From the NCBI RefSeq assembly GCF_027924565.1, contig NZ_AP027041.1:2046001-2110000 (forward strand): 64,000 bases of DNA, in the 5' to 3' direction. The stretch comes from Lysobacter auxotrophicus. GTDB taxonomy: Bacteria > Pseudomonadota > Gammaproteobacteria > Xanthomonadales > Xanthomonadaceae. Under the pieces are notes generated by a model. That model worked only from the letters and a program-made list of their open reading frames with translations, did no database searches and was not told the origin of the DNA. Both the position numbers and the translations under genes were made by a program. The first letter of the stretch is position 1. Each line of letters starts with the position of its first letter. This document shows, piece by piece, positions 27,262-35,656 of the stretch.

Positions 27262-28224
27262 TCAACGGCGTTCCAGGAATTCGCGGATCAGCGTGGCGAT
27301 CTGCGGGGCATGGGTCTCCAGCGCGAAGTGCCCCGTGTCGAGGAGGTGCACTTGCGCGTTGGGGTTGTCGCGGCGATACGGCTGCGCACCCGCGGCCAGG
27401 AAGATCTTGTCGTTCTTGCCCCAGACCACCAGCGTCGGGGGCCGGTGCTTGCGGAAATAGGCCTGCCATTGCGGATACTTCGGCAGGTTGTTCCGGTAGT
27501 CGTAGATCATCGCCAACTGGATGTCGTTATTGCCCGGCCGATCCAGGTAGGCCTGATCGAGCATGTAGGCGTCCGGGCTGACCAGCGTCGGATCGGGCAC
27601 GCCGTCGAGGTACTGCCAGCGCGTGCCTTCCAGCGTGAGCGCAGCCTTGCGGATCACGTCGCGGTTGGCTTCGCTGTTGTCCTTCCACAGCGCCTTGATC
27701 GGATCCCAGAACGCACCGATACCTTCGATATAGGCGTTGCCGTTCTGCACGATGAGTGCATCGACGCGCTCGGGATGCGCGCTGGCCAGGCGGAACCCGA
27801 CGGGCGCGCCGTAGTCCATGACGTAGAGCGCATACCGCTCCAGTCCAAGCTGCTTGGTGAAGCGGTCCATCAGCTTCGCGAAGTTGTCGAAGCTGTATTC
27901 GAATTCCGACGGCGACGGGGCGGCGCTCTGCCCGAAACCCGGATAGTCCGGCGCGATCACATGGAACCGGTCGGCAAGCAGCGGGATCAGGTCGCGGTAC
28001 ATCTGGCTGGACGTCGGGAAGCCATGGAGCAGCAGCAGGGTAGGGGCGTCGCGGGGGCCGGCCTCGCGATAGAACAAGTCGACTCCCTCGACCTGGATAC
28101 GACGATGGTGAACCGGGTATGTCGCGCTCGACGTGGTGCGGGCGGGTTCTTCGCCCGCATGGGAAATCGACGGGACGGCGGTGGCCAGTGCGAGGGCAAG
28201 CACCGCGACGCGTAGCAATGACAT
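27262..28224 (-). CDS. Exported alpha/beta-hydrolase with Asp nucleophile (epoxide-hydrolase/dehalogenase-like)
   Basis: 320 aa. A signal peptide ([20 protein letters not shown], cleavage near SHA) suggests periplasmic location. The fold shows [22 protein letters not shown] and an elbow [10 protein letters not shown]. The nucleophile is Asp137 rather than Ser, as in epoxide hydrolases and haloalkane dehalogenases. [10 protein letters not shown] carries the acid position and LDTGHFALE the histidine. The substrate is unknown. A TetR-family gene is divergent, and the 166-base region between them carries a dyad that may be its operator. Confidence 0.85.
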   Translation of the reverse strand: MSLLRVAVLALALATAVPSISHAGEEPARTTSSATYPVHHRRIQVEGVDLFYREAGPRDAPTLLLLHGFPTSSQMYRDLIPLLADRFHVIAPDYPGFGQSAAPSPSEFEYSFDNFAKLMDRFTKQLGLERYALYVMDYGAPVGFRLASAHPERVDALIVQNGNAYIEGIGAFWDPIKALWKDNSEANRDVIRKAALTLEGTRWQYLDGVPDPTLVSPDAYMLDQAYLDRPGNNDIQLAMIYDYRNNLPKYPQWQAYFRKHRPPTLVVWGKNDKIFLAAGAQPYRRDNPNAQVHLLDTGHFALETHAPQIATLIREFLERR

Positions 28225-28248
28225 GGGAGAGCTCCAACGTGGCGTTCT

Positions 28249-28271
28249 GTATCGAACGATCGGTACAATAC
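28249..28271. promoter_or_regulatory. Candidate TetR operator upstream of the hydrolase operon
   Basis: An imperfect palindrome, GTATCGAACGATCG followed by GTACAATAC, has 7 of 11 symmetric pairs around the central T. It lies 25 bases upstream of the hydrolase start and 120 bases upstream of the TetR start. TetR repressors commonly bind such sites in divergent regions; this assignment is inferred. Confidence 0.4.
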
Positions 28272-28390
28272 GCTGGCCGTGAGCACGGTGGGAGCGGGCA
28301 GGAGAAACGCAGTGTTCCGCTGGAGTTGGAAGATTTGACCTTCCGAACCCCTCAGGTAGCATTGGACCAATCGATTCAGTGGAGAGCGCA

Positions 28391-28948
28391 ATGCCCGCTC
28401 CGTTGCTCAGCCGGGAAGCGGTCGTCGACCGTCTGTTAGGTGCGTTCCGTCGCTTCGGATACGACGCGGCATCGCTCGGCCAGCTGTCCAGCGCCACGGG
28501 ACTGGGCCGCTCGAGCCTTTATCACTACTTCCCCGGGGGGAAGGAGGACATGGCCCGCGCCGTCCTCGACCGGGTCGATCAGTGGGTGCAGGAATCGGTG
28601 CTGGCGCCGCTGGGTTCCAGTGGAACGCCGGAGCGCCGTTTGAGCCAGGTGATCGCCGCGCTCGACGACTACTACGGCGGAGGCACCGAGGCCTGCCTGT
28701 TCGGCAACTTCGTGGTCGGCGATGCCGTGGTTCTCTTCCACGACAGATTGAGCGCGGCATTCCACCAGCTGATCAACGGACTCACGCTGCTCGCGCGGGA
28801 GAAAGGCATCCCGGCACGCGAGGCACAACGGCGCGCCGAAGACGCGGTCGTGCGAATCCAGGGTGCATTGATCGTCTCGCGAGGCCTGGGCGATCCTGCA
28901 ACGTTCCGACGTGTGCTCAAGGAACTTCCGAAGGATTTGCTGGGCTGA
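28391..28948 (+). CDS. TetR-family transcriptional repressor
   Basis: 185 aa. The N-terminal helix-turn-helix is typical ([40 protein letters not shown]). The C-terminal half fits the LmrA/YxaF-type ligand-binding domain ([13 protein letters not shown]). It is divergent from the hydrolase-DUF1348 operon and likely represses it until an inducer binds. The second ATG (28391) was preferred to one four codons upstream on homolog length. Confidence 0.9.
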   Translation: MPAPLLSREAVVDRLLGAFRRFGYDAASLGQLSSATGLGRSSLYHYFPGGKEDMARAVLDRVDQWVQESVLAPLGSSGTPERRLSQVIAALDDYYGGGTEACLFGNFVVGDAVVLFHDRLSAAFHQLINGLTLLAREKGIPAREAQRRAEDAVVRIQGALIVSRGLGDPATFRRVLKELPKDLLG

Positions 28949-29113
28949 CCGAAACGCTGCTCCACTAAAAATTCACGGCGCACTAGCAAAAAAGCGAGCG
29001 CTGCAGCGTCAGCAGTGATGACGACGCGCGATTCACGTCGCGTCGAGCACGGTGGCCAAACCTGCACAAGCAGGCTTGATTTGCCCCTCACTCACAGCAT
29101 CAGGAGCTGCAAC

Positions 29114-29896
29114 GTGAACGAAAACGACAAGCGCGAGAATCGCGACCTCAACCGTGATCCGATCAGCGGCGCCCCCGGCTCGCATCCCGTCGGCGTCGGC
29201 GTCGGTGGCGTCGGCGGCGCGGCAGCAGGCGCGATGATCGGCGCCATCGGCGGTCCGCTCGGCATGTTGATCGGCGGTGGCATCGGCACGTTGATCGGCG
29301 CCGCGGCGGGCAAGGGCGTGGCCGAACGCATCGACCCCACCGGCGAAGCCGAGTACTGGCGCGAAACGCACTCCTCGCGTCCCTACCACGACGCAGCCTT
29401 CGACTACGACAACGATTACGCGCCGGCCTACCGCTACGGCGTCGATTCGCGCGCCAACCTGCCGGACCGTTCGTGGGACGATCAGCTCGATCGCGATCTG
29501 GGTGCCGGCTGGGGCGAGGCGCGCGGCGAGTCCAAGCTCGAGTGGGATCATGCGCGAAACGCGGTGCGCGATGCGTGGGATCGCAGCGATCGCACCTACA
29601 AGGCGTATGCCGCCAGCGACCGCTACTACGCGGACGCGTTTGATAAGGTCGACTACCGCGATGCGGATGCGCAGTTCGACGATTACCGCCCGGCTTACCG
29701 CTACGGCACCCAGGCGCGCGGCCGCTATGCCGACCGCCAGTGGGACGAAGGCCTGGAGAGCGAACTGGGCCAGGGTTGGGACAAGGTGAAAGGCAATTCG
29801 CGACTGGGCTGGGACAAGGCCAAGCACGCCACGCGCGACGCATGGCACGGCGTGGAGCGCGCGTTGCCCGGTGACGCGGACGGCGACGGCCGATAA
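29114..29896 (+). CDS. Glycine-zipper protein with a duplicated Tyr/Trp/Asp-rich module
   Basis: 260 aa, GTG start with AGGAG seven bases upstream. The N-terminus (about residues 25-70) is a glycine-zipper membrane segment (GGVGGAAAGAMIGAIGG, then GGGIGTLIGAAAGKG). Two copies of one acidic module follow (about 83-135 and 178-232). Each contains AYRYG, then DRxWD, LGxGW, a Ser-Lys/Arg-Leu step, WDxA and RDAW. Similar proteins are annotated only as hypothetical glycine-zipper proteins. It may be a stress- or envelope-associated membrane protein. A good terminator follows. Confidence 0.75.
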   Translation: MNENDKRENRDLNRDPISGAPGSHPVGVGVGGVGGAAAGAMIGAIGGPLGMLIGGGIGTLIGAAAGKGVAERIDPTGEAEYWRETHSSRPYHDAAFDYDNDYAPAYRYGVDSRANLPDRSWDDQLDRDLGAGWGEARGESKLEWDHARNAVRDAWDRSDRTYKAYAASDRYYADAFDKVDYRDADAQFDDYRPAYRYGTQARGRYADRQWDEGLESELGQGWDKVKGNSRLGWDKAKHATRDAWHGVERALPGDADGDGR

Positions 29897-29924
29897 CGCG
29901 TCTCCTCTGCCATCGCGTAGAACC

Positions 29925-29956
29925 AGAAGGCACCGCTTGCGGTGCCTTCTTCGTTT
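29925..29956 (+). terminator. Rho-independent terminator of the glycine-zipper gene
   Basis: A perfect 11-bp stem (agaaggcaccg with cggtgccttct) with loop CTTG is followed by tcgttt, 28 bases after the stop codon. Confidence 0.85.
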
Positions 29957-30272
29957 GGTTGGGTTCGGACGATGGGCAACGATGGCTGCGAATGCGTGAA
30001 CGAGTAGGGCACGTGCCAGGTCATCGAGAAGAACCGTTGTCGCATTTGTTAGCTAACAGCGTTCATTGCCGTCCGCCGTGAAAGAAGATCCGTAGTGCTA
30101 CATCGCGCTCGCGATTGTCCTGCCGGCGACAACCTACGGTGCTTGGCATCTGCACCGCTCAGCGCGCAGGTGAGCGGTTATGGCGATCTCGGTGCCAGGT
30201 GCATCGAGCCCGCCTCCTGATAGCCGCATTTTTGATACGCTCGTCTCAGTCCAGAGGGGGACGGATGGAGCG
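29957..30272. other. Intergenic region with one hairpin
   Basis: No gene is seen. An 8-bp hairpin (30154-30178, accgctca with tgagcggt) lies about 95 bases before the next start and may be part of its leader. Base composition begins to drop here toward the accessory region. Confidence 0.5.
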
Positions 30273-30698
30273 ATGCGACAGGGAATTCTGCTGGTTGCCG
30301 CGTTGATGTGCGGCAGCGCTTCGGCACAGATCGTTAATAAGTGCATCGGGAAGGGCGGGGCGGTGCATTACTACAGCGGCCCGTGTCCCGCTGGCTACGC
30401 GCAGGCCCGAACGTGGGAAGCGAAGCCTGAGCCACCGCCGACGAATGATGAACTTTGGCGCCGGTATCACCAGCGTAAAAAGGGTGAGGCGGACTCTCGC
30501 TATCTCTCAAGCCTTGCCGGTACAACCCGTGCGCGTAGTGGCTCAGGGCACTACGTCCACCGCGAAGGCGCTAAGAGCCCGACGCGCTGTGAGGCTGCTA
30601 AGGCTGCGCGCGAGAGCACGCTGGAGGCTGTTGGTATGCGGCGCACGTATGAGTTACTGCAGCAACTCGATGCCAATGTGCGGGAGGCTTGCCGGTGA
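30273..30698 (+). CDS. Small exported protein with DUF4124-like N-terminus
   Basis: 141 aa. The signal peptide (1-18, cleavage after ASA) is followed by IVNKCIGKGGAVHYYSGPCP. This Cys-Cys beta pattern resembles DUF4124 domains (substitution of Tyr-Lys-Cys by Asn-Lys-Cys). The C-terminal two thirds are charged and helical with three more Cys-flanked patches (SPTRCEAAK, VREACR). Its function is unknown. Its stop overlaps the GTG start of the DUF2971 gene (GTGA). Confidence 0.65.
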   Translation: MRQGILLVAALMCGSASAQIVNKCIGKGGAVHYYSGPCPAGYAQARTWEAKPEPPPTNDELWRRYHQRKKGEADSRYLSSLAGTTRARSGSGHYVHREGAKSPTRCEAAKAARESTLEAVGMRRTYELLQQLDANVREACR

Positions 30699-31573
30699 AA
30701 ACGGTTGATGAGTTCTTTAGCAAGGAGCCTCCAAGCAACCTGTATCACTACACAGGAATTGGGTCTCTCCTGGGCATTGCTGAAAACGAGTGCCTTTTCG
30801 CAAGTCATGCCTACTATCTCAATGATTCGCGAGAGGTGAAGCACGCTGCCTACATGCTCCAACGAATAGTGATGAGCTTGATCGAGCAGGGGCTTGCCAC
30901 AGAGCCCACGGTAAAGGAGTTTTTGCTTGCCTTCATGGACTGGCTGATTACTTTCGAGAAGCAGCAGTACAACGTCTTCATATTTTCGTTCTCGGTGCAT
31001 CGCAGCCAGCTTAGTCAATGGCGCGCCTATACACCGCATGGCAAAGGCGTGAGCCTTGGCTTCTCACCTCGAACGATCCGGAATATCGCAAATGAAAACG
31101 ACTGCTCTCTTGCTGAGTGTCTTTACGCGCCCAAGAAGCAAGAGCATCTAGCAGATGCTCTTGTCAAGAAGATGCTTGAGACGTTCTACCAACGCGTCGA
31201 TCATCTACGAACGTTGCCTCAGCCCACCAGGTACACAGGTTTTTTAGAGGAGTTTCGAGGCGAAGTTCTGCGGGCGCTCTGCATTCTGAAGGATCCTGCA
31301 TTCTCAGAAGAGCGTGAGTGGCGCCTAATCTCACCGTATTACGACAATTACGTTCTAGCGCCCATTTGCTACCGCGAAGGTGCATCGATGCTGTCGCCCT
31401 TTATTAAGCTCAAATTGCTCAAAGAGCGACCGCTTTTTTCAGAAGTTTTGCTGGGCCCATCCGAACATCAGAACCTCTCGATGCAAGCGCTGGTGCAATT
31501 TCTTAGCAAGCGCTCGCTGACTTCGGGAGTTGTGAACTCTGGCGTGCCTTATCGGGAATGGCATAAGCGTTGA
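30695..31573 (+). CDS. DUF2971 family protein
   Basis: 292 aa. GTG at 30695 was chosen: it overlaps the preceding TGA and has gggagg eight bases before it; an in-frame TTG lies six bases upstream. DUF2971 landmarks are LYHYTGIGSLLGIAENECLF, YYLNDSREVKHA, IFSFSVHRSQLSQWRAYT, GKGVSLGFS and FSEEREWRLI. The family is widespread in accessory and defence regions; its activity is not established. Codon use is much more AT-rich than in the genes to the left, so it was probably acquired horizontally. It lies outside the proposed left end of the transposon. Confidence 0.82.
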   Translation: MKTVDEFFSKEPPSNLYHYTGIGSLLGIAENECLFASHAYYLNDSREVKHAAYMLQRIVMSLIEQGLATEPTVKEFLLAFMDWLITFEKQQYNVFIFSFSVHRSQLSQWRAYTPHGKGVSLGFSPRTIRNIANENDCSLAECLYAPKKQEHLADALVKKMLETFYQRVDHLRTLPQPTRYTGFLEEFRGEVLRALCILKDPAFSEEREWRLISPYYDNYVLAPICYREGASMLSPFIKLKLLKERPLFSEVLLGPSEHQNLSMQALVQFLSKRSLTSGVVNSGVPYREWHKR

Positions 31574-31694
31574 GGCCCGAACATGCGTGCGACCGCGAGG
31601 ATTCGCGGCCACCATGTCTATGTCAAGAAGCGGCGACGCCCTTATGCCTGTACTCCGCAAGATCGATGATCACCACTTTGACCGTCATCAGAAA

Positions 31695-31724
31695 CGAGAT
31701 GGCGGCCTGGCAGCCGCCATCTCG
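31695..31724. terminator. Perfect 12-bp hairpin downstream of the DUF2971 gene
   Basis: cgagatggcggc pairs with gccgccatctcg around a six-base loop (CTGGCA), 122 bases after the DUF2971 stop. No T-run follows, so termination is uncertain. Nothing else coding is seen between 31574 and 31846. Confidence 0.5.
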
Positions 31725-31846
31725 CCCATTCGTCCTCGAAGTCGAGGTTCATGCGGGCACTTCCTGTGCAAGGGGGATGCTCGCGATATCGGCCCAGCAA
31801 CGCTGGCCTGATGTAGGGAAAAGCCGCAACAGGGCGTCAGACATCC

Positions 31847-31861
31847 TGTCGTTTTTTCCGG
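31847..31861 (+). repeat. Putative left terminal inverted repeat of the Tn402-like element
   Basis: TGTCGTTTTTTCCGG. The TGTCG tip and T-run match the ends of Tn402/Tn5053 elements. The preceding five bases (catcc) would be the target duplication if the end is correct. The opposite copy was not found. Confidence 0.5.
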
Positions 31862-31940
31862 AAATTGCCTGTACGAAACCCGTTACAGAACAATGGGTTA
31901 TGCATCAGCGTTTGCTGCAAGGGCGGTTTTGGTGCTGGCA

Positions 31941-31987
31941 ACGACACAAACTTGGCCCATAGGTGGGTTGACGACAGAAACTTGCGT
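31941..31987 (+). repeat. Two direct repeats, likely transposase-binding sites
   Basis: ACGACACAAACTTGG at 31941 and ACGACAGAAACTTGC at 31971 agree at 13 of 15 bases and start exactly 30 bases apart. They lie between the putative terminus and tniA, where Tn7-type elements carry arrays of TnsB/TniA sites. Confidence 0.6.
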
Positions 31988-32081
31988 CCAAAGCCGCGCA
32001 CTGGGCCTCTGATCTCCACCTTTTCATCGGGGCAATACGCCCCCGGACTGATAATCCAGTTGGCGACGAGGGGCCTTAGTT

Positions 32082-33908
32082 ATGAGGGCAGCTCTTAGCG
32101 GTCGATCCCCGCACGGGGAACTGGTTCCGCGGGTGGGAGAGCTCGCGGTATGGGACGGTCGCGCTGTGCGGATCGTCGAGATCTGCGCGCCAGATCGGAT
32201 CCAGGTAGAAGCGTTGGGGACGGTCGGCGCTAGCTGGGTCGGGGTGGACGATCTAGAGCCTTTTGTAGCGAATATCTCCAAGCGGACCATTCGCTGCGCA
32301 TCAGATGCAGATCCTGAAAAGGAGAACTTGGCAGTCGCCTGGACCGATGCGCTAAAGCGGCTGTCAATGGCGACAGGCTCCGACGCTAAGAAGGCGGAAA
32401 TCGCCCGCGAGTTTGGTGTGTCTCTACGGACGGTCGATCGTCGCTACGCGCGGTTCAGAGCAGATCCAACCCCTGAAGGTCAGATAGACGCACAGCGTGG
32501 TCCGCCAATCGGCAGTCGCCGCTTAAGCCCTCTGGTCGAAAAGATCATCGACGAGGCGTACGAGGCCGTCTACTTACAGCGGGAGAGTCCGCGCGTAAGC
32601 GACTTCTGTGAAGCCATCGACGCTGCCTGCCGAAAGGAGCATTTGCCATCGCCTACGCGTCGCGCAGTTCAGCTGAGAATTGCAAGCAAGGATCCCATGT
32701 ACGCGTTGGTACGACGAAAAGGTAACGAGCTCGCAGAAGCTTTGCAGAAGCCTTCCGTCGCCGGATTGAATGTAAGTCGACCACTTGAGGTCGTGCAGAT
32801 TGACCATGCAATAGTCGATGTCATTGTTGTTAGTGAGGACACGCGACAGGAGATCGGAAGGCCATGGATCACGCTCGCGATCGATGTCTTCTCACGAGTG
32901 ATAGTGGGATGGTACCTGTCGCTCGATGTCCCAAATCAAACTTCCGTCGGGATGTGCATCGAGCACGCGTGCTTCCCGAAGCGGGAATTTCTGCAGTCGC
33001 TAGGACTGGAGTTTGACTACCCAGTTTACGGAAAGCCAGAACAATTCCACTGGGACAATGCGTGGAGCTTCCAAGCGAAGGGGATCTCAATCCAATGCGA
33101 ACGGCGCGGCATTGCGACAATAGTTAGGCCCGTAAAGAAGCCTCATTGGGGCGCGTACATTGAGAGGTACATCGGGACGCTGATGGGGAAAGTCCACCTT
33201 CTCCGCGGAACGACCTTCTCGAATACTGTTCAACGAAAGGGGTACGACTCGCAGGGCCGCGCCGAGATGACCATGTCCGAGCTGAAGAAGTGGCTCGCGA
33301 TCGAGATTGCTCAGCGATACTTCAATGCCAAGCACAGAGGGCTTGACGATCAGAGGCCAGCGAGCGTCTGGACCAGTTTCTTTCGCGACGCGGAGGGGCG
33401 TGTCAAGTTGCCCGCGATCATGGGGGACAGAAGGGACTTTCTGCTCGGCTTTCTTCCGTTCAAATATCGAGTAGTTAGCCGAGAAGGAATTGCGCTCTTT
33501 AAGCTGTTCTTCTGGGACCCTGCTCTCACGCCACTTATCAACAAGCCGGAAAAGTTCAGAGTGCACTACCGCCAGGACGACCTCTCGAGAATCTGGCTGT
33601 ACCACGATGGCGACTACTCGGAAATTCCACTTTTAGATAGATCAATCCCGCCATTTTCGTATAGGGAGTTGAAGCAGGCGAGGAAAGAGAAGAGGACGGA
33701 GCTGCCGCCTGAGCGTGAGCACCATCAAAATGAAGTGGCGAATGCAGTGATGGCCAAGAGGGCTCTCGAAGATGAGGCGGCTTGCACGTCTCGCGCCGCC
33801 CGACGAAATCGCGCGTCACGGCCGGATGCGCAGCCTCCGTCTCAGCCTAAAGTAAACTACTCCAAGCCGGCCGCCAGACTCGACCCCTCACTGGTATTGG
33901 TCAAATGA
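32082..33908 (+). CDS. tniA: TniA/TnsB-type DDE transposase
   Basis: 608 aa. The N-terminal half has helix-turn-helix DNA-binding regions (IAREFGVSLRTVDRRYARF near 108-125). The integrase core (about 230-375) has the catalytic triad Asp241 in VVQIDHAIVD, Asp325 in FHWDNAWS and Glu361 in WGAYIERYIG. A Mu-type C-terminal beta domain follows (FLPFKYRVVSREGIALF). It should cut and join element ends to target DNA together with the ATPase and TniQ. The tail past 540 is charged, as in TnsB proteins that contact the ATPase. Its stop overlaps the tniB start (ATGA). Confidence 0.93.
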   Translation: MRAALSGRSPHGELVPRVGELAVWDGRAVRIVEICAPDRIQVEALGTVGASWVGVDDLEPFVANISKRTIRCASDADPEKENLAVAWTDALKRLSMATGSDAKKAEIAREFGVSLRTVDRRYARFRADPTPEGQIDAQRGPPIGSRRLSPLVEKIIDEAYEAVYLQRESPRVSDFCEAIDAACRKEHLPSPTRRAVQLRIASKDPMYALVRRKGNELAEALQKPSVAGLNVSRPLEVVQIDHAIVDVIVVSEDTRQEIGRPWITLAIDVFSRVIVGWYLSLDVPNQTSVGMCIEHACFPKREFLQSLGLEFDYPVYGKPEQFHWDNAWSFQAKGISIQCERRGIATIVRPVKKPHWGAYIERYIGTLMGKVHLLRGTTFSNTVQRKGYDSQGRAEMTMSELKKWLAIEIAQRYFNAKHRGLDDQRPASVWTSFFRDAEGRVKLPAIMGDRRDFLLGFLPFKYRVVSREGIALFKLFFWDPALTPLINKPEKFRVHYRQDDLSRIWLYHDGDYSEIPLLDRSIPPFSYRELKQARKEKRTELPPEREHHQNEVANAVMAKRALEDEAACTSRAARRNRASRPDAQPPSQPKVNYSKPAARLDPSLVLVK

Positions 33909-34840
33909 CTTGGGCAATGCAATTGACTGCGCCCGCAAGGGCAATGCTACTGGGGAGCGTCTCAGAGCGGTCCGCGTTTGTCAGTACGCAAGCCTATATT
34001 CCTACGACCGAGGGCGTTGCGGCCTTGCAATGGTTGAGCTACCTCAGGCGCCACGCCTACGGCGTTGATCGCCCGCGTAACCAGCATGTGGTGGCGCCGC
34101 CAGGGACGGGAAAGAGTCGACTTCTTTCGCACTACGCGAGTCAGTTTGAACCAGTTCGTGATCAATTTGGTGTGTTGAAGCGCGAAGTCGCGCTGGCCGA
34201 GGCGCCAGAAGACGGTGATCTTAGGCATATGCGAAGCCGCATCGCAACGGCCTGTATGCCCGGCTTGAATGAGAACGGCTCCTACTCTACCGAAGATGTG
34301 ATCGAGCTCTTGCTAGCGGCGAGTGTTCGCCAACTCCTACTTGACGAAATGGGAAACATCCTCAACGGCTCGCGCCTATCCCAGCAGAAGATCCTCGCGC
34401 TCATCAAGGGCGTCACCAACAGAGGTATCACTGTTGGGATCGCCACGACTGACCGACTCCGCCTCGTGCTGGCAGCAGACGAACAGCTAAAGGACAGATT
34501 CCATATGACTACGCTGCGACATTGGCAGGAATCCGAGGGGCTCCGATCATTCCTCGATGCCGTCGAGCTGCAGCTGCCTCTACCGAATCCGTCGAAGCTT
34601 TCGAGTCCAGCTATCGTTCGGTGCTTCTTGAGAAGGGAAAGAAACTCCACTTCTGGAATACTCGATCCTATAAGAGATGCGTGTCGCATAGCCTTTCAGG
34701 AAGATCTTCCTAATCTTACTTTGGACCTCATTGAAGACGCGATTGAATCGCCTTTTCCACCTGGCGGAGGCCTCGTTGAGGGGCGAAGTCGTCATGTTGA
34801 TGCCATTAAGGCAGCCAGAAGATCGCCTTCTCCCGCTTAG
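33905..34840 (+). CDS. tniB: TniB/TnsC-type AAA+ ATPase transposition regulator
   Basis: 311 aa. Walker A is VVAPPGTGKS (64-71) and Walker B is LLLDE (Asp147-Glu148). A sensor-type TNRGITVGIATTDRLR follows. This is the TnsC/TniB regulator that forms filaments on target DNA and recruits the transposase. It overlaps tniA by four bases, and a ribosome site (ggagga) lies in the 27 bases before the next gene, as expected for one transcript. Confidence 0.92.
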   Translation: MTWAMQLTAPARAMLLGSVSERSAFVSTQAYIPTTEGVAALQWLSYLRRHAYGVDRPRNQHVVAPPGTGKSRLLSHYASQFEPVRDQFGVLKREVALAEAPEDGDLRHMRSRIATACMPGLNENGSYSTEDVIELLLAASVRQLLLDEMGNILNGSRLSQQKILALIKGVTNRGITVGIATTDRLRLVLAADEQLKDRFHMTTLRHWQESEGLRSFLDAVELQLPLPNPSKLSSPAIVRCFLRRERNSTSGILDPIRDACRIAFQEDLPNLTLDLIEDAIESPFPPGGGLVEGRSRHVDAIKAARRSPSPA

Positions 34841-34867
34841 CGGGAGCGTGACAACCGGAGGAGACGC

Positions 34868-35656
34868 ATGAATCTATTGGATTCTCTTCCGGCTTGGCCG
34901 CGGCCAATTCGCGACGAAGCACCCACTAGCTGGCTCAGGCGTGCCCGCACCGTGTGCGGCTTGAATCCCAAGATCTGGCAATGCGTTGTTGGTGATGAAC
35001 AAATAGAGCCAGAACGAGGTCGCTTTTGGAACGGCTCGCGGTGGTCTGGCTTTCCCGCTGGTGTGGGGGATATTGCTGGAGTGCCCTTTCGGTGGCGCAC
35101 TGTCCCCACACTGCGGACGATGCACTGCAGAGTCTGTTCAGAGCAGGCTCCGGGGGCGAGTCTGCCTCAGCTCATCAGCTTCTTTGATGCGCGGCGATTC
35201 GTCTGCCCTGCGCACAGTGTATGGCTGAGCTATGGCGATCATGGCGGAGCGACAATCGATGGAAGCCTCAAAGGTCTGCTTAGTTGGCTGGATGGCTGGA
35301 TTCGCGGAGAGATCTCGCCGTCAGGTGAACTGATTCGCCACGACTTGGTCATGCTATTTGCTAGGAACTGGCAGGTTATGACGGCACCTTGCGAAGCGGC
35401 GTATCACACATGGAGTCTTCCCCCCGGTTGTCCATCGTTGCCGGAGTATCGACGAAGGTGGCCGATGCACAGGCCTGGGCGGTTGGGCGACCTGTCTCCG
35501 GCTGAGAGGTTGACGGCCGTGGTGATGGCGAACCGATGTTGGCTCGCTTTGCTACGTGGACGAGAGTGGCCCGTTGACGTACCCAGATGTGGCAAATACT
35601 GGTTTGATCGGCGATGGCCATCTTGGCGGCTAAATAGAGCGCTGGTGGCGGGATGA
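34868..35656 (+). CDS. tniQ: TniQ-family target-selection protein, first copy
   Basis: 262 aa. TniQ start PRPIRDEAPTSWLRRA, then a zinc-binding group Cys87-x2-Cys90 (CRVC) and Cys113-x2-His116 (CPAH). After that the protein is helical, without an obvious DNA-binding domain. TniQ/TnsD proteins link the ATPase to the target. This copy is short, like Tn5053 TniQ, and likely the general bridging subunit. Its stop overlaps the start of the second copy (ATGA). Confidence 0.85.
   Translation: MNLLDSLPAWPRPIRDEAPTSWLRRARTVCGLNPKIWQCVVGDEQIEPERGRFWNGSRWSGFPAGVGDIAGVPFRWRTVPTLRTMHCRVCSEQAPGASLPQLISFFDARRFVCPAHSVWLSYGDHGGATIDGSLKGLLSWLDGWIRGEISPSGELIRHDLVMLFARNWQVMTAPCEAAYHTWSLPPGCPSLPEYRRRWPMHRPGRLGDLSPAERLTAVVMANRCWLALLRGREWPVDVPRCGKYWFDRRWPSWRLNRALVAG

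Noticed and set aside
28949-29113. A small gene or RNA between the TetR and glycine-zipper genes
   Set aside because: No start, ribosome site or stable fold could be supported in these 165 bases.
30695-31573. DUF2971 as cargo of the Tn402-like element
   Set aside because: It lies left of the putative terminus at 31847 and is coupled to the preceding small gene. Cargo would be expected on the inner side, so I keep it outside, though the boundary is not proven.
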